From the NCBI GenBank assembly GCA_018645325.1, contig JABGOU010000008.1, forward strand, positions 1-64,000: 64,000 nucleotides of DNA, in the 5' to 3' direction. The notes below the pieces were generated by a model. That model was not told the origin of the DNA and did not search any database. It saw only the letters and a program-made list of their open reading frames with translations. The stretch's first letter is position 1, and every line of letters begins with the position of its first letter. A program made the position numbers and the translations under genes. Source of the DNA: Desulfobacula sp. (lineage in GTDB: Bacteria; Desulfobacterota; Desulfobacteria; Desulfobacterales; Desulfobacteraceae). This document shows positions 16,209 through 24,958 of this stretch, in pieces.

Positions 16209-16874
16209 ATGGAAAAAAAGATTGAACAGTGGTTTGAAAGCATTGGTGATAAAAAACATCCCGATGAATTTGATGCAAAATATCTGGTGAAACTGTATTC
16301 CATTAAAGTGCCTTGCGCCAGAAGACTGGGACCGGAAGATATCTTTGATGTGGAGGGAATTGATCCCCCCTATGTGCTAAAGGTGTGCTCTTCAAACATT
16401 CTGCACAAAACAGAATTTCAGGGTGTGGTTCTGAACAATGACAATGAAAGTGTTCAAGCCAATTTCAAGGAGCTGCAGAAGCGGTTTCCCAATGAGAATA
16501 TTCTGGTTGAAAATCAGAGCAGTTATATGGGGCCGGAATTTATTATCGGGATCATCAAAGACCCGGCTCTGGGCCATGCCGTAATGGTCGGGGCAGGAGG
16601 AGTACTGACGGAATTGTATAAAGACACGGCCTTCAGACTGGCTCCCTGTTCTGTGACCGAAGCCATGGATATGATAGATGAGCTGGTTTTATCCCCTGTA
16701 TTTGAAAATTTCAGGGGGATGACACTTGATAAAAAAAAGCTTGCAATAACCATCTCACAGGTGGCAAGGCTTGCCCATGATCTGGGTGATCGATTAAGCC
16801 AGCTGGATATCAACCCCATTGTCTTTAGTGAAGGGGAATGGATTGCCTTGGATGTTAAGATTGTGTTTGAATAG
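16209..16874 (+). CDS. acdB: ADP-forming acyl-CoA synthetase, beta (ATP-grasp) subunit
   Basis: This is a 221-residue ATP-grasp partner of the preceding alpha subunit. It binds ADP/ATP and exchanges phosphate with the alpha-subunit histidine. Typical motifs are PYVLKVCSSNILHKTEFQGV, PEFIIGIIKDPALGHAVMVG, GGVLTELYKDTAFRLAP and a final LDINPIVF. The size is standard for the separate beta chain. It is translationally close to the alpha gene. The downstream 30 bases contain a TTTGACCCCACTT fragment that looks like the broken end of a GGGGTCA palindrome. Confidence 0.9.
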   Translation: MEKKIEQWFESIGDKKHPDEFDAKYLVKLYSIKVPCARRLGPEDIFDVEGIDPPYVLKVCSSNILHKTEFQGVVLNNDNESVQANFKELQKRFPNENILVENQSSYMGPEFIIGIIKDPALGHAVMVGAGGVLTELYKDTAFRLAPCSVTEAMDMIDELVLSPVFENFRGMTLDKKKLAITISQVARLAHDLGDRLSQLDINPIVFSEGEWIALDVKIVFE

Positions 16875-16962
16875 TTCGGATGTGGGACCATTTGACCCCA
16901 CTTAAGACGACTATCCTTAATGTCCTGGCCGCTGATGCGAGGTGTCGCAGTCAAAAATCACC

Positions 16963-16990
16963 TTGACTTTCGGGCTTAATTTGATACCAT
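16963..16990 (+). promoter_or_regulatory. predicted sigma70-type promoter of the Phd/ParE pair
   Basis: TTGACT at 16963 and TACCAT at 16985 are separated by 16 bases. The ribosome site GGAGGTGAT lies at ~17000, before the ATG at 17012. Spacing and hexamers are reasonable (5/6 and 4/6 to consensus). Autoregulation by the antitoxin would be expected here. Confidence 0.5.
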
Positions 16991-17011
16991 ATACGGACTG
17001 GAGGTGATAAA

Positions 17012-17293
17012 ATGAATATTATAGATGACATAAAACCCGTTACTTATCTAAAGTCAAAAGCCGCAGATCTGCTGAATCAAATCAATACAACTCATCGGCC
17101 TGTAATTATAACACAAAATGGTGAACCCAGAGCCGTTCTTCAAGATCCTAAAAGCTATGAAGATATGCGAAATGCGATCAGCCTGTTGAAACTAATATCA
17201 CAAGGTGAAAGTGATGTGAGAAATGGTAAGATAAAGCCACAAGAGAAAGTTTTCAATGATATTGAAAAATCATTGAAGGCAAAACTGACATGA
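17012..17293 (+). CDS. Phd/YefM-family antitoxin
   Basis: This is a 93-residue antitoxin. The N-terminal Phd/YefM fold is recognisable in VTYLKSKAADLLNQINTTHR followed by PVIITQNGEPRAVLQDPKSY. The charged C-terminal tail (ESDVRNGKIKPQEKVFND) would neutralise the toxin. A strong GGAGG ribosome site precedes it. It overlaps the downstream ParE-type gene by 4 bases. Confidence 0.88.
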   Translation: MNIIDDIKPVTYLKSKAADLLNQINTTHRPVIITQNGEPRAVLQDPKSYEDMRNAISLLKLISQGESDVRNGKIKPQEKVFNDIEKSLKAKLT

Positions 17294-17622
17294 GTTCAAA
17301 ATATAAAGTTATTTGGGCCAGTGTCGCAGAAAAAGATCTAAAAAACATCATTGAATATATTGCAGAGGAAAGTCCTCAAAACGCTCTGAAAATATTAACT
17401 AAAATTCGTCAGAACGCTTCAGGTCTGTATACATTACCAGAGAGAGGCAGAATTGTATCGGAGCTCAAAGATCAAGGAATTCTGCTATATCGGGAATTAA
17501 TAATTGCACCATGGCGGTTAATATACAGGATATCTGGACAGGAAATATTTGTTTTGTCTGTTATTGATTCTCGCCGAAATGTTGAAGATGTGCTATTGAA
17601 GCGATTTATTGATAAAGAATAG
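17290..17622 (+). CDS. ParE/RelE-family toxin
   Basis: This is a 110-residue toxin with the plasmid-stabilisation ParE pattern: VIWASVAEKDLKNIIEYIAE at the N-terminus, then a P-x-R-G segment (LPERGRIVSEL), YRELIIAPWRLIYRI and a C-terminal VLSVIDSRRN. This layout is common to ParE proteins paired with Phd-like antitoxins. It is coupled to the antitoxin by a 4-base overlap. The target (gyrase or ribosome-bound mRNA) cannot be assigned from sequence. Confidence 0.88.
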   Translation: MSSKYKVIWASVAEKDLKNIIEYIAEESPQNALKILTKIRQNASGLYTLPERGRIVSELKDQGILLYRELIIAPWRLIYRISGQEIFVLSVIDSRRNVEDVLLKRFIDKE

Positions 17623-17756
17623 AAACTGCGAACAATGCAATCCATCAGACTCTCAGGATCTCGCGGTTTCTTTTTTATTCTGCTACCTGCCATGGCATCT
17701 CCCAGAAATATGATTTTATCTGCCTGAAGGTGACTTGGTTTTTTTTTGTTATGATA

Positions 17757-19115
17757 TTATAGTATGTTTACCGGGTTGGTTCTGGCAATTTTTCTGTGCC
17801 TGCCATAGAGCAGATCGTCCATAAAAAGTGCTATTTTCTGATTCAAAACGTTCCGGGAGATATAAAACCGGACGAATCTGTGAACGATTGTGTCGGGTTT
17901 GGTATAGGGGCAGACAGATATACACAGCCCGCAGTCAGATCCGATTGTTTTCCAGTATGAAAAGCATTTTTCCTGGTTTATCGACCAGTGTCGCAAATTG
18001 CGGCTGTAAGGCTCATCACCATGGGAAACAGACCCTGACGGGCAGTTGTCTGCGCATTTTTTACAGATTTTACAAAAATTTTCCATATAAAGTGGTTTTG
18101 GACATACAGAATCCGGCAGCTCAAGATCTGTTGTCACAATGGCAAGTCTGACACAGGGGCCAAACACCCGGTGCATGAAAATTCCCATCCGCCCCAGTTC
18201 TCCAAGACCTGATTCCACGGCTATGGGAACACAGAGGGTGTCGTAATTGGCATCATTGTGCGCCCGGGCAGGATAGCCGAAATTTCGGATATAACCGGCA
18301 AGGATGTTGGATATTTTGGCGGCTTCCACATATTTTTGTGCAGATTCCTGCAGCACACTGCTTGTAGGCGCTTTTTTTATCATTTCCACCCGCATGGGGA
18401 CCACAATGGCAATGGCTGTTTTATGGTTCTGGTCGGTTTTGCTTCCCCAGTTTTCAGCATGCCGGCCTTTATGGCTGTAGTAATGATGGGGCTTTAATCG
18501 CAGAAAAGACACATCACAGGCCCCATAAAATATGGACAGATCCCTTATGGTTTTACACAATTGAACCGGATCAATGGATGCTTTCTGTTCAGATACGTTT
18601 CCTACAGACAGGGGAATGGATCTTTCAAGATATTCAAATGCCGCTTGATAGCCGGGGACTGTGTACTGGTCATGAAAGACCTGCTCTTTTTCTCCGAATT
18701 CAGGTTTCTGATGAATCTGGTGGTCAATTGATTTTTTTTCAGGCCGCAAGGCATAATATTGCTTCATCAGTTCCGGGTGATGCTGGATGTTATTGCGGGC
18801 AAACATATTATCCCTTTCATCATATTGCACGGCTTTTGAAGTGTCTCGTTCTTTGGGCCGGCCCGGGAAAAATCTGATTAAAGAGATTATACCAAAAAGA
18901 CCCAAAAGTGATACAATGAATATATTAAGAGTTTGACCAGTATCCATACTTGTGAGAAGAAGGCCCCAGAAAACAGAGTTCAATATAAAAGAAACCAATG
19001 CTGTAACTCCTGCCCTGATTTCTTTTTCTCGAAAAAAGGACAGGCTTAAGACCATCAGAAAAAGAGATGTTCCGATCAGGATGATCCAGTTTACAGATAT
19101 TAGTATGCAGGTCAT
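17757..19115 (-). CDS. membrane-anchored reductive-dehalogenase-like Fe-S protein
   Basis: This is a 452-residue protein. Three N-terminal membrane helices (residues ~5-85) replace the usual Tat signal. The rest resembles the catalytic part of reductive dehalogenases (RdhA) and epoxyqueuosine reductases: a central region with FGYPARAHNDANYDTLCVP and ESGLGELGRMGI, then two 4Fe-4S motifs, CKICKKCADNCPSG near residue 347 and a second ending CGLCISVCPY near 395, with an extra Cys at CFSYW. RdhA enzymes use a corrinoid. No RdhB anchor gene is adjacent; the fused helices could do that job. The substrate is unknown. The family call is good; dehalogenation itself is inference. Confidence 0.75.
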   Translation of the reverse strand: MTCILISVNWIILIGTSLFLMVLSLSFFREKEIRAGVTALVSFILNSVFWGLLLTSMDTGQTLNIFIVSLLGLFGIISLIRFFPGRPKERDTSKAVQYDERDNMFARNNIQHHPELMKQYYALRPEKKSIDHQIHQKPEFGEKEQVFHDQYTVPGYQAAFEYLERSIPLSVGNVSEQKASIDPVQLCKTIRDLSIFYGACDVSFLRLKPHHYYSHKGRHAENWGSKTDQNHKTAIAIVVPMRVEMIKKAPTSSVLQESAQKYVEAAKISNILAGYIRNFGYPARAHNDANYDTLCVPIAVESGLGELGRMGIFMHRVFGPCVRLAIVTTDLELPDSVCPKPLYMENFCKICKKCADNCPSGSVSHGDEPYSRNLRHWSINQEKCFSYWKTIGSDCGLCISVCPYTKPDTIVHRFVRFYISRNVLNQKIALFMDDLLYGRHRKIARTNPVNIL

Positions 19116-19154
19116 GGTGATTCTCCAGAAAAAACGATTAAATTATAAAATTGT

Positions 19155-19289
19155 GTAATTATTCAACTCTTGCGCTTGAACCCGCCCTGTCTGATGGATA
19201 TTTGTTTCGATGCTAAACGCTTAACCTCCTGCAAATATCCATCAGACAGGGCTTTGGGGATAATTTTTTTTAACGGGCTGAACAATTAC
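19155..19289 (-). mobile_element. IS66-like MITE, copy C (inside the end of hutI)
   Basis: This 135-bp copy is in reverse orientation and flanked by a perfect 8-bp target duplication, AAAATTGT (19147-19154 and 19290-19297). Its right 48 bp (19242-19289) are translated as the last 15 codons and the stop codon of hutI. Confidence 0.9.
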
Positions 19290-20525
19290 AAAATTGTTTT
19301 TATATATACTGCCTTCTATCATTATCATATCAATGGGTGTAAAGCCGGCAAGATAGCACAGATCTGCGGGCCTATCAATATCCCACACCACAAGGTCGGC
19401 ATCCTTGCCGATTTCAATACTGCCTTTTGATTGCTCAAGACCAAGTGCCCTGGCACCATTGATTGTTGCCCCCACCAAAGCCTGTTCACAGGTCAGGTCA
19501 AAGAGCATGCAGGCCATGTTGAGGATGAGGGTCATTGAATGAACCGGGCTTGAGCCCGGGTTCAGGTCTGTGGACAGGGCCATGGGTATCTTGAGGTCAA
19601 TCAGCGTTTGAACGGGGGGTTTTTGTCTTTCCTTTAAAAAATAGAAAGCGCCGGGCAGAAGAACTGCTGTGACATTGTGGTGAGCCATTTTTTTTGCCGA
19701 GGACAGAGACAGATACTCAAGGTGATCACAGGAGAGAGCCAAAAATTCAGCAGCAAGCGCTGCACCATTTGAATCAGACAACTGCTCTGCATGAAGTTTG
19801 ATCTTAAGTCCAAGATCTGTTGCGGTTTGAAAAACCTTGTGCGTCTGGGAAAGATTAAAGGCGATGCGTTCGCAAAAAACATCCACAGCCGTCGCAATTT
19901 TCTGGTCTTTGACAGCGGGCATCATGGTTTTTGTCACAAGATCGATATAGCAGTCAGGATTGTCTGCAAATTCCCGGGGCAGGGCATGGGCACCTAAAAA
20001 GGTTGCCTCTATGTGTAGAGGAAAATTTTCATCCAATTGCCTTATAACCTCAAGCAGTTTCAGCTCGGTTTCAAGGTTGAGCCCATAGCCTGATTTGATT
20101 TCAAGCGTTGTGATTCCCTGGCCAAAGAGTGCGGCCACCCGTTTTGAGGCGGATATGAATAATTCATCTGCTGTTGCGTTGCGGGTGGCCTGTACCGTTG
20201 AAAAGATGCCGCCGCCTTTTTTTGAAATTTCTTCATAGGTTGCGCCGGAAAGCCTCATTTCAAACTCATTGGATCTTGATCCTCCCCAGACAAGATGGGT
20301 ATGGCAGTCTACAAATCCAGGCATAATCCAGCCGTTTTTACAATCAATAATATTTTGACAGGTGGTTTTATCCTGAATATCTTTATCTTTGCCAATCCAA
20401 CAAATTGTTTTTCCTGTGACACCCAGGGCAGCATTCTTAATAATGGAAAAGGCATTGCCTTCCATTGTGGCAAGATGGCAATTGATAAAAAGGGTATCAA
20501 TTTTATCGGGTTGCAGGACTTTCAT
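19242..20525 (-). CDS. hutI: imidazolonepropionase, C-terminus rewritten by a MITE
   Basis: This enzyme hydrolyses 4-imidazolone-5-propionate to N-formimino-glutamate, the third step of histidine breakdown. It is 427 residues. Metal and substrate motifs are present: GFVDCHTHLVWGG, TLEIKSGYGL, KLHAEQLSDSNG, CDHLEYLS and LSTDLNPGSSP. The last 15 residues (VIVQPVKKNYPQSPV) are encoded by a MITE. Removing the MITE and one target duplicate restores an end of ...NNFII and a native stop, giving ~414 residues. The catalytic core is untouched. It is downstream of hutU on the same strand. Confidence 0.93.
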   Translation of the reverse strand: MKVLQPDKIDTLFINCHLATMEGNAFSIIKNAALGVTGKTICWIGKDKDIQDKTTCQNIIDCKNGWIMPGFVDCHTHLVWGGSRSNEFEMRLSGATYEEISKKGGGIFSTVQATRNATADELFISASKRVAALFGQGITTLEIKSGYGLNLETELKLLEVIRQLDENFPLHIEATFLGAHALPREFADNPDCYIDLVTKTMMPAVKDQKIATAVDVFCERIAFNLSQTHKVFQTATDLGLKIKLHAEQLSDSNGAALAAEFLALSCDHLEYLSLSSAKKMAHHNVTAVLLPGAFYFLKERQKPPVQTLIDLKIPMALSTDLNPGSSPVHSMTLILNMACMLFDLTCEQALVGATINGARALGLEQSKGSIEIGKDADLVVWDIDRPADLCYLAGFTPIDMIMIEGSIYKNNFVIVQPVKKNYPQSPV

Positions 20526-20562
20526 TTATTCTTTCCCTTCATTGATTGAGGTCACATTGATT

Positions 20563-20626
20563 GGGGTCAGGCTTCGCTTATTGTGGTTATTGAACTCAAT
20601 AACCACAATAAGCGAAGCCTGACCCC
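20563..20626. repeat. GGGGTCAGGC palindrome, copy 3
   Basis: This is a perfect palindrome with two 31-bp arms around a 2-base centre; it starts GGGGTCAGGCTTCGC. It lies between hutU and hutI. Right after it, short GACCCCGAAGATTGA units are tandemly repeated (about 20621-20660), as if the end had been duplicated. It could attenuate read-through from hutU into hutI. Confidence 0.85.
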
Positions 20627-20669
20627 GAAGATTGATGACCCCGAAGATTGACCCCGAAGATTACGAAAA

Positions 20670-22370
20670 TTACATATTAATCATGGGGAGCTTTACCCCT
20701 TTTTTGTCGGCCACATCAATAGCCGTGTCATATCCGGCATCGGCGTGTCTGATGATTCCTGTACCCGGATCATTTCTAAGAACGGTGGTGACTCGTTTTT
20801 CAGCATCTGCACTGCCGTCAGCCACAGTGACCTGGCCTGCATGGAGGGCATATCCAATACCCACCCCGCCTCCATCATGAAAAGAGACCCATGTCGCCCC
20901 TGAGGCCACGTTTGTCATGCAGTTTAACAATGCCCAGTCTGCCACGGCATCAGAGCCGTCTTTCATGGCTTCAGTCTCCCTGTACGGTGATGCAACAGAT
21001 CCACAGTCCAGATGGTCTCTTCCTATAACAATAGGTGCCTTTACTCGTCCATCCCTTACAAGATCATTAAATAATTTGCCGGCTTTTTCCCTTTCCCCAT
21101 AACCAAGCCAGCAGATTCGTGAGGGAAGTCCCATGTGTTCAATTTTTTCCCCGGCCATTTTCAACCAGTTCACCATTTTGGTTTTTTCAGGGAAAAGTTT
21201 TAATAGTTCCCGGTCAGTTACCTTGATATCTTCGGGATCACCTGAAAGGGCGGCCCATCGGAAAGGCCCTTCCCCCCGGCAGAAAAGTTCCCTGATATAA
21301 GCCGGAACAAATCCTGGATAATCCATGGCATTGTCAACACCTCGTTTCATGGCCTGGGCCCTTAAATTGTTTCCATAATCAAAGGCAATGGCGCCTTGTT
21401 TCTGCATTTTTAGAATGGCCCTTACATGATCTGCCATGGAGTTTAAGGCCATATCGATATATTTTGCAGGATCTTTTTTTCTGAGATTTTTTGCCTCTTC
21501 CATGGACAACCCCTGGGGATAGTATCCATTGAGCTCATCATGGGCACTTGTCTGATCTGTGATAACGTCTGGGATAAAGTTCTTTTGTATCATTGCCGGA
21601 AGTATATCCACTATATTTGCACAAAGCCCAATGGAAAGGGGTGTTCCATTTCTTGCGGCTTCACGGGCTTTTGAAATAGCATCATCAAGGTTAGATGCTT
21701 CAACATCCAGATATTTTTTTTCAAGCCTTTTTTTAATACGCACAGGGTCAATCTCAATACAGATGGCAACCCCATTTGCCATGGTAACTGAAAGGGGCTG
21801 GGCACCGCCCATTCCGCCAAGTCCTGCAGTTACAACAATTTTGCCTCTAAGATCAGCATTATAATGTTTTTGTCCCAGGGAGGCAAAGGTCTCATAGGTG
21901 CCCTGCAGGATTCCCTGGGTGCCGATATATATCCAGGACCCCGCTGTCATCTGTCCATACATCATCAGGCCTTTTTTATCCAGCTCATGAAAGGTGTCCC
22001 AATTGGCCCACTTTGGAACAATATTGGAATTTGCAATCAACACCCTGGGGGCGCTTTCATGAGTTTTCAACACGCCAACAGGCTTTCCAGACTGAACCAG
22101 CATGGTTTCATCATTTTCAAGATCCAGAAGGGTTTTAACAATAGCATCAAAACATGGCCAGTTTCTTGCCGCTTTTCCAAGACCGCCATATACAATCAAT
22201 TCATCCGGATTTTCACCGTTGTCAGGGTCAAGATTGTTGCACAGCATTCGCAAAGCTGCTTCCTGGTACCAGCCTTTGCAGTGAAGCTGGGTTCCTCTGG
22301 GAGCCCTGACAGGGCGGGCAACTCCGCATCCTATATTTAGATCTTTTAAAAGTTTTTCTATATTATTCAT
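20670..22370 (-). CDS. hutU: urocanate hydratase
   Basis: This is a 566-residue NAD+-dependent enzyme that converts urocanate to 4-imidazolone-5-propionate. Length is standard (~555). The NAD-binding region [20 protein letters not shown], the conserved [11 protein letters not shown], the [16 protein letters not shown] segment with the catalytic-region cysteine, and [19 protein letters not shown] are all present. It is the first gene of the minus-strand hutU-hutI unit. The operator/promoter at 22417-22449 lies just upstream. HutC is divergently transcribed. Confidence 0.96.
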   Translation of the reverse strand: MNNIEKLLKDLNIGCGVARPVRAPRGTQLHCKGWYQEAALRMLCNNLDPDNGENPDELIVYGGLGKAARNWPCFDAIVKTLLDLENDETMLVQSGKPVGVLKTHESAPRVLIANSNIVPKWANWDTFHELDKKGLMMYGQMTAGSWIYIGTQGILQGTYETFASLGQKHYNADLRGKIVVTAGLGGMGGAQPLSVTMANGVAICIEIDPVRIKKRLEKKYLDVEASNLDDAISKAREAARNGTPLSIGLCANIVDILPAMIQKNFIPDVITDQTSAHDELNGYYPQGLSMEEAKNLRKKDPAKYIDMALNSMADHVRAILKMQKQGAIAFDYGNNLRAQAMKRGVDNAMDYPGFVPAYIRELFCRGEGPFRWAALSGDPEDIKVTDRELLKLFPEKTKMVNWLKMAGEKIEHMGLPSRICWLGYGEREKAGKLFNDLVRDGRVKAPIVIGRDHLDCGSVASPYRETEAMKDGSDAVADWALLNCMTNVASGATWVSFHDGGGVGIGYALHAGQVTVADGSADAEKRVTTVLRNDPGTGIIRHADAGYDTAIDVADKKGVKLPMINM

Positions 22371-22416
22371 TTATTTTCCTCCTGATAAGGTTGACATTTG
22401 CGTTGAAATCCGATAG

Positions 22417-22449
22417 TACTTGTCTATACAAGTATAGATATGATGTCAA
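22417..22449 (-). promoter_or_regulatory. hutU promoter with HutC-type operator
   Basis: TACTTGTCTATACAAGTA (22417-22434) is an 18-bp palindrome with one mismatched pair. Its TGTNTATACA core resembles described HutC operators. On the minus strand, TTGACA (complement of 22444-22449) lies 15 bases before TATAGA, so the operator covers the -10 region. HutC binding would block transcription, with urocanate as the likely inducer (known for the family). Confidence 0.65.
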
Positions 22450-22473
22450 GTGATTTTTAATTGGGGCATAATT

Positions 22474-22664
22474 GGGGTCAGGCTTGCGTAGTTGCGTTGT
22501 AATTGTTCAGCCCGTTAAAAAAAGCTATCCCCAAAGCCCTGTCTGATGGATATTTGCATGAGGTTAAGCGAATAGCCTCGAAACAAATATCCATCAGACA
22601 GGGCGGGTTCAAGCGTAAGAGCTGAATAATTATGTTGCGTTTATGAAAATGCAAGCCTGACCCC
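22474..22664. repeat. GGGGTCAGGC palindrome, copy 4, split by a MITE
   Basis: The left arm GGGGTCAGGCTTGCG continues into GTTGCGTT. The MITE follows, then a second GTTGCGTT and the right part ending GCAAGCCTGACCCC. The duplicated GTTGCGTT is the 8-bp target site, so the palindrome was there before the MITE. Confidence 0.85.
22499..22633 (+). mobile_element. IS66-like MITE, copy D (nested in a palindrome)
   Basis: This is a 135-bp element with a GTAATTGTTCAGC left tip and a perfect 8-bp target duplication, GTTGCGTT (22491-22498 and 22634-22641). It lies in the hutU-hutC intergenic region, between the operator and hutC, so it may insulate the two divergent genes. Confidence 0.9.
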
Positions 22665-22694
22665 AATGACCCTGTATAAAGGACAAAAAAAACA

Positions 22695-23414
22695 ATGGAT
22701 AGATCAGAACAACCCATTGCCTTATATGAAAAAATTAAAAAAAGTGTTGTCAAAGACATTGAATCAGGAAAGCTGAATCCCGATGATAAGGTGCTTTCGG
22801 AAACCAGGCTTGCAAAAAAATTTAATGCCTCGCGAATGACTGCAAACCGCGCACTGAAAGAGCTGACAGAAGAAGGAAGGATTGTAAGAGTCCAGGGAGT
22901 TGGAACTTTTGTGGCCCGGCCTAAACCAGATGCAGCACTTCTTGAAATTAAAAGCATTTCAAAGGAGATTCAAGACTGGGGCGGGGTACATTCATCTGAA
23001 ATTCTGGTATTAAAAAAAGAAAAGATTACAGCATCGATTGCGCAAAAAATGAATCTTAAGATTAATGATATAATCTTTCATTCCCTTATTGTTCACAAGG
23101 ACAGAGGTATACCGGTCCAGTATTCAGAACGCTTTATCAACCCAAAAGTGGCTCCTGAATATCTAAACCAGGATTTTAAAAAGATTACCCCCAGTGACTA
23201 TCTTCTGAAGAAGTCACCGATACAGCAGGCAGAGCATATTATTGAGGCTGTAAATTGTAATAAACAGATTCAAAAACTATTGAAAATCAAATCAAGTGAA
23301 CCCTGCATCTCACTTAAAAGACGAACATGGTCTTTTGACATGGTGGCAACTTACAGCATCATCATCTCACCGGGCTCAAGATATAAACTGGTTGGAAAAT
23401 TTATGAGAGGATAA
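22695..23414 (+). CDS. hutC: GntR/UTRA-family histidine-utilisation repressor
   Basis: This is a 239-residue regulator. The N-terminal winged helix (~1-70) has LYEKIKKSVVKDIESGKLNP, followed by LSETRLAKKFNASRMTANRA, the GntR recognition helix. The C-terminal UTRA ligand domain (~95-235) has VHKDRGIPVQYSERFINP and ends SPGSRYKLVGKF. Its position between hutU and hutH, and the palindromic operator at hutU, support HutC function with urocanate as probable ligand. It is co-directional with hutH, 5 bases apart. Confidence 0.9.
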   Translation: MDRSEQPIALYEKIKKSVVKDIESGKLNPDDKVLSETRLAKKFNASRMTANRALKELTEEGRIVRVQGVGTFVARPKPDAALLEIKSISKEIQDWGGVHSSEILVLKKEKITASIAQKMNLKINDIIFHSLIVHKDRGIPVQYSERFINPKVAPEYLNQDFKKITPSDYLLKKSPIQQAEHIIEAVNCNKQIQKLLKIKSSEPCISLKRRTWSFDMVATYSIIISPGSRYKLVGKFMRG

Positions 23415-23419
23415 AAAAA

Positions 23420-24952
23420 ATGAAAGATCAAATTGTTTTACGCGGGAATGGTTTTATTCTCGAAGATCTTATTCAGATAGCAAGAAATAAGGTAGGCATC
23501 ACAATATCCAAGCAGTCTGAAGCCAGAATTAATAAGGCCAGAAACCTGATTGATAAATGGGTGGAACAAGGAGAAAGAATTTATGGTGTAACCACTGGAT
23601 TTGGAGCTTTGTCCGGGGTAAATATTTCCTATGAAGACACGAAAAAGCTTCAAAAAAATATTTTATTCAGCCATGCTGCAGGAATCGGTAAGGATCTGGA
23701 CAATGACGTGGTCAGGGCAATGATAGCCTTGAGGGTGAATGATTTTTGCCGGGGCAATTCAGGCCTGAGACTTGAAACCATTAAAAAGCTTACCAGGATC
23801 TTAAATGCAGGTATTGTACCTGTTGTACCGGAAAAAGGATCTGTGGGCGCAAGCGGTGACCTTGTTCCCATGGCTCATCTTGCCCTTGTGTTGATCGGGG
23901 AAGGAGAGGCTTATGTTGATGGCATGAGAATGTCAGGTGCCAGGGCCTTAAAGAAAAAATCAATCAAACCCCTTGTGCTTGACTCAGGAGAAGGGCTTGC
24001 TTTGATCAACGGAACACAATTCATGATCGCCCTGGGATCTCTTGCCCTTCATGATGCTTTAAATCTTTGCAAGCATGCAGACATTGCAGCAAGCATGAGC
24101 CTTGAAACACTCATGGGGACAAGATCTGCCTTTGATGCAAGGATTCATAATGCAAGACCCCACACAGGCCAGATTAAAGCTGCTGATAACATGCTCAGGA
24201 TCACGGAAAATTCAGATATCATTTCCTCCCATGGAGACTGTTCCAGGGTTCAGGATGCCTATACCCTGAGATGTTCACCACAGGTCCACGGGGCTTCCTG
24301 GGATGCCTTTGCCTATGTGGATAATGTTATCAGAGTGGAGATGAACTCATCTACGGAAAATCCTCTGATTTTTTCGGAATCAGAGGATTTTCTTTCAGGT
24401 GGTAATTTTCACGGCCAGCCTTTGGCGCTTGCCTGCGATTTTTTAGGTATTGCAATAGCAGAGCTTGCCAATATTTCGGAACGACGGATAGAAAGGCTTG
24501 TGAATCCGCAGCTTTCAGGACTTCCTGCATTTCTTGTAGAAGACGGGGGCTTAAATTCCGGGTTCATGATTGCCCAGTATGCCGCAGCCTCTCTTGTTTC
24601 TGAAAACAAAATCCTTGCCCATCCGGCATCTGTTGATTCCATTCCAACCTCGGCAAATAAAGAAGATCATGTGTCAATGGGTTCAATTGCTGCCAGAAAG
24701 TGCCGGGAAATTGTCGCTAATACAGAAGAGGTCATAGCAATTGAATTGTTGTGTGCAGCCCAGGGAATTGATCTGTTCACCAATATTAAAGCAGGTGATG
24801 GTACCCTTGCGGCCTATGAAGTTATCAGAAGCCGTGTTGATTACATGAAAGAAGATCGGATTCTTTCATTGGATATTGCCAAAGTAAAGAAGCTGCTTAA
24901 GGAAGGCAGTATTGTAAAGGCAGTGGAAGATAAAATCGGCAAGCTGTATTAG
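23420..24952 (+). CDS. hutH: histidine ammonia-lyase
   Basis: This is a 510-residue enzyme that deaminates L-histidine to urocanate, the entry step of the pathway. The MIO cofactor-forming triad A144-S145-G146 is present in GSVGASGDLVPMAHLAL. Other motifs are YGVTTGFGAL, GLALINGTQ and NPLIFSE. Length matches the family. It is transcribed with hutC, opposite to hutU-hutI. No formimidoyl-glutamate hydrolase gene (hutG/hutF) or histidine transporter lies in the cluster, so the later steps must be encoded elsewhere. Confidence 0.97.
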   Translation: MKDQIVLRGNGFILEDLIQIARNKVGITISKQSEARINKARNLIDKWVEQGERIYGVTTGFGALSGVNISYEDTKKLQKNILFSHAAGIGKDLDNDVVRAMIALRVNDFCRGNSGLRLETIKKLTRILNAGIVPVVPEKGSVGASGDLVPMAHLALVLIGEGEAYVDGMRMSGARALKKKSIKPLVLDSGEGLALINGTQFMIALGSLALHDALNLCKHADIAASMSLETLMGTRSAFDARIHNARPHTGQIKAADNMLRITENSDIISSHGDCSRVQDAYTLRCSPQVHGASWDAFAYVDNVIRVEMNSSTENPLIFSESEDFLSGGNFHGQPLALACDFLGIAIAELANISERRIERLVNPQLSGLPAFLVEDGGLNSGFMIAQYAAASLVSENKILAHPASVDSIPTSANKEDHVSMGSIAARKCREIVANTEEVIAIELLCAAQGIDLFTNIKAGDGTLAAYEVIRSRVDYMKEDRILSLDIAKVKKLLKEGSIVKAVEDKIGKLY

Positions 24953-24958
24953 TCAGGG

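Noticed and set aside
22478-22957. Long minus-strand frame over the MITE and hutC start
   Set aside because: It is antisense to hutC, and its ...RLNPPCLMDICFEAIRLTSCKY... part is just MITE sequence, recurring in every spurious frame across the copies.
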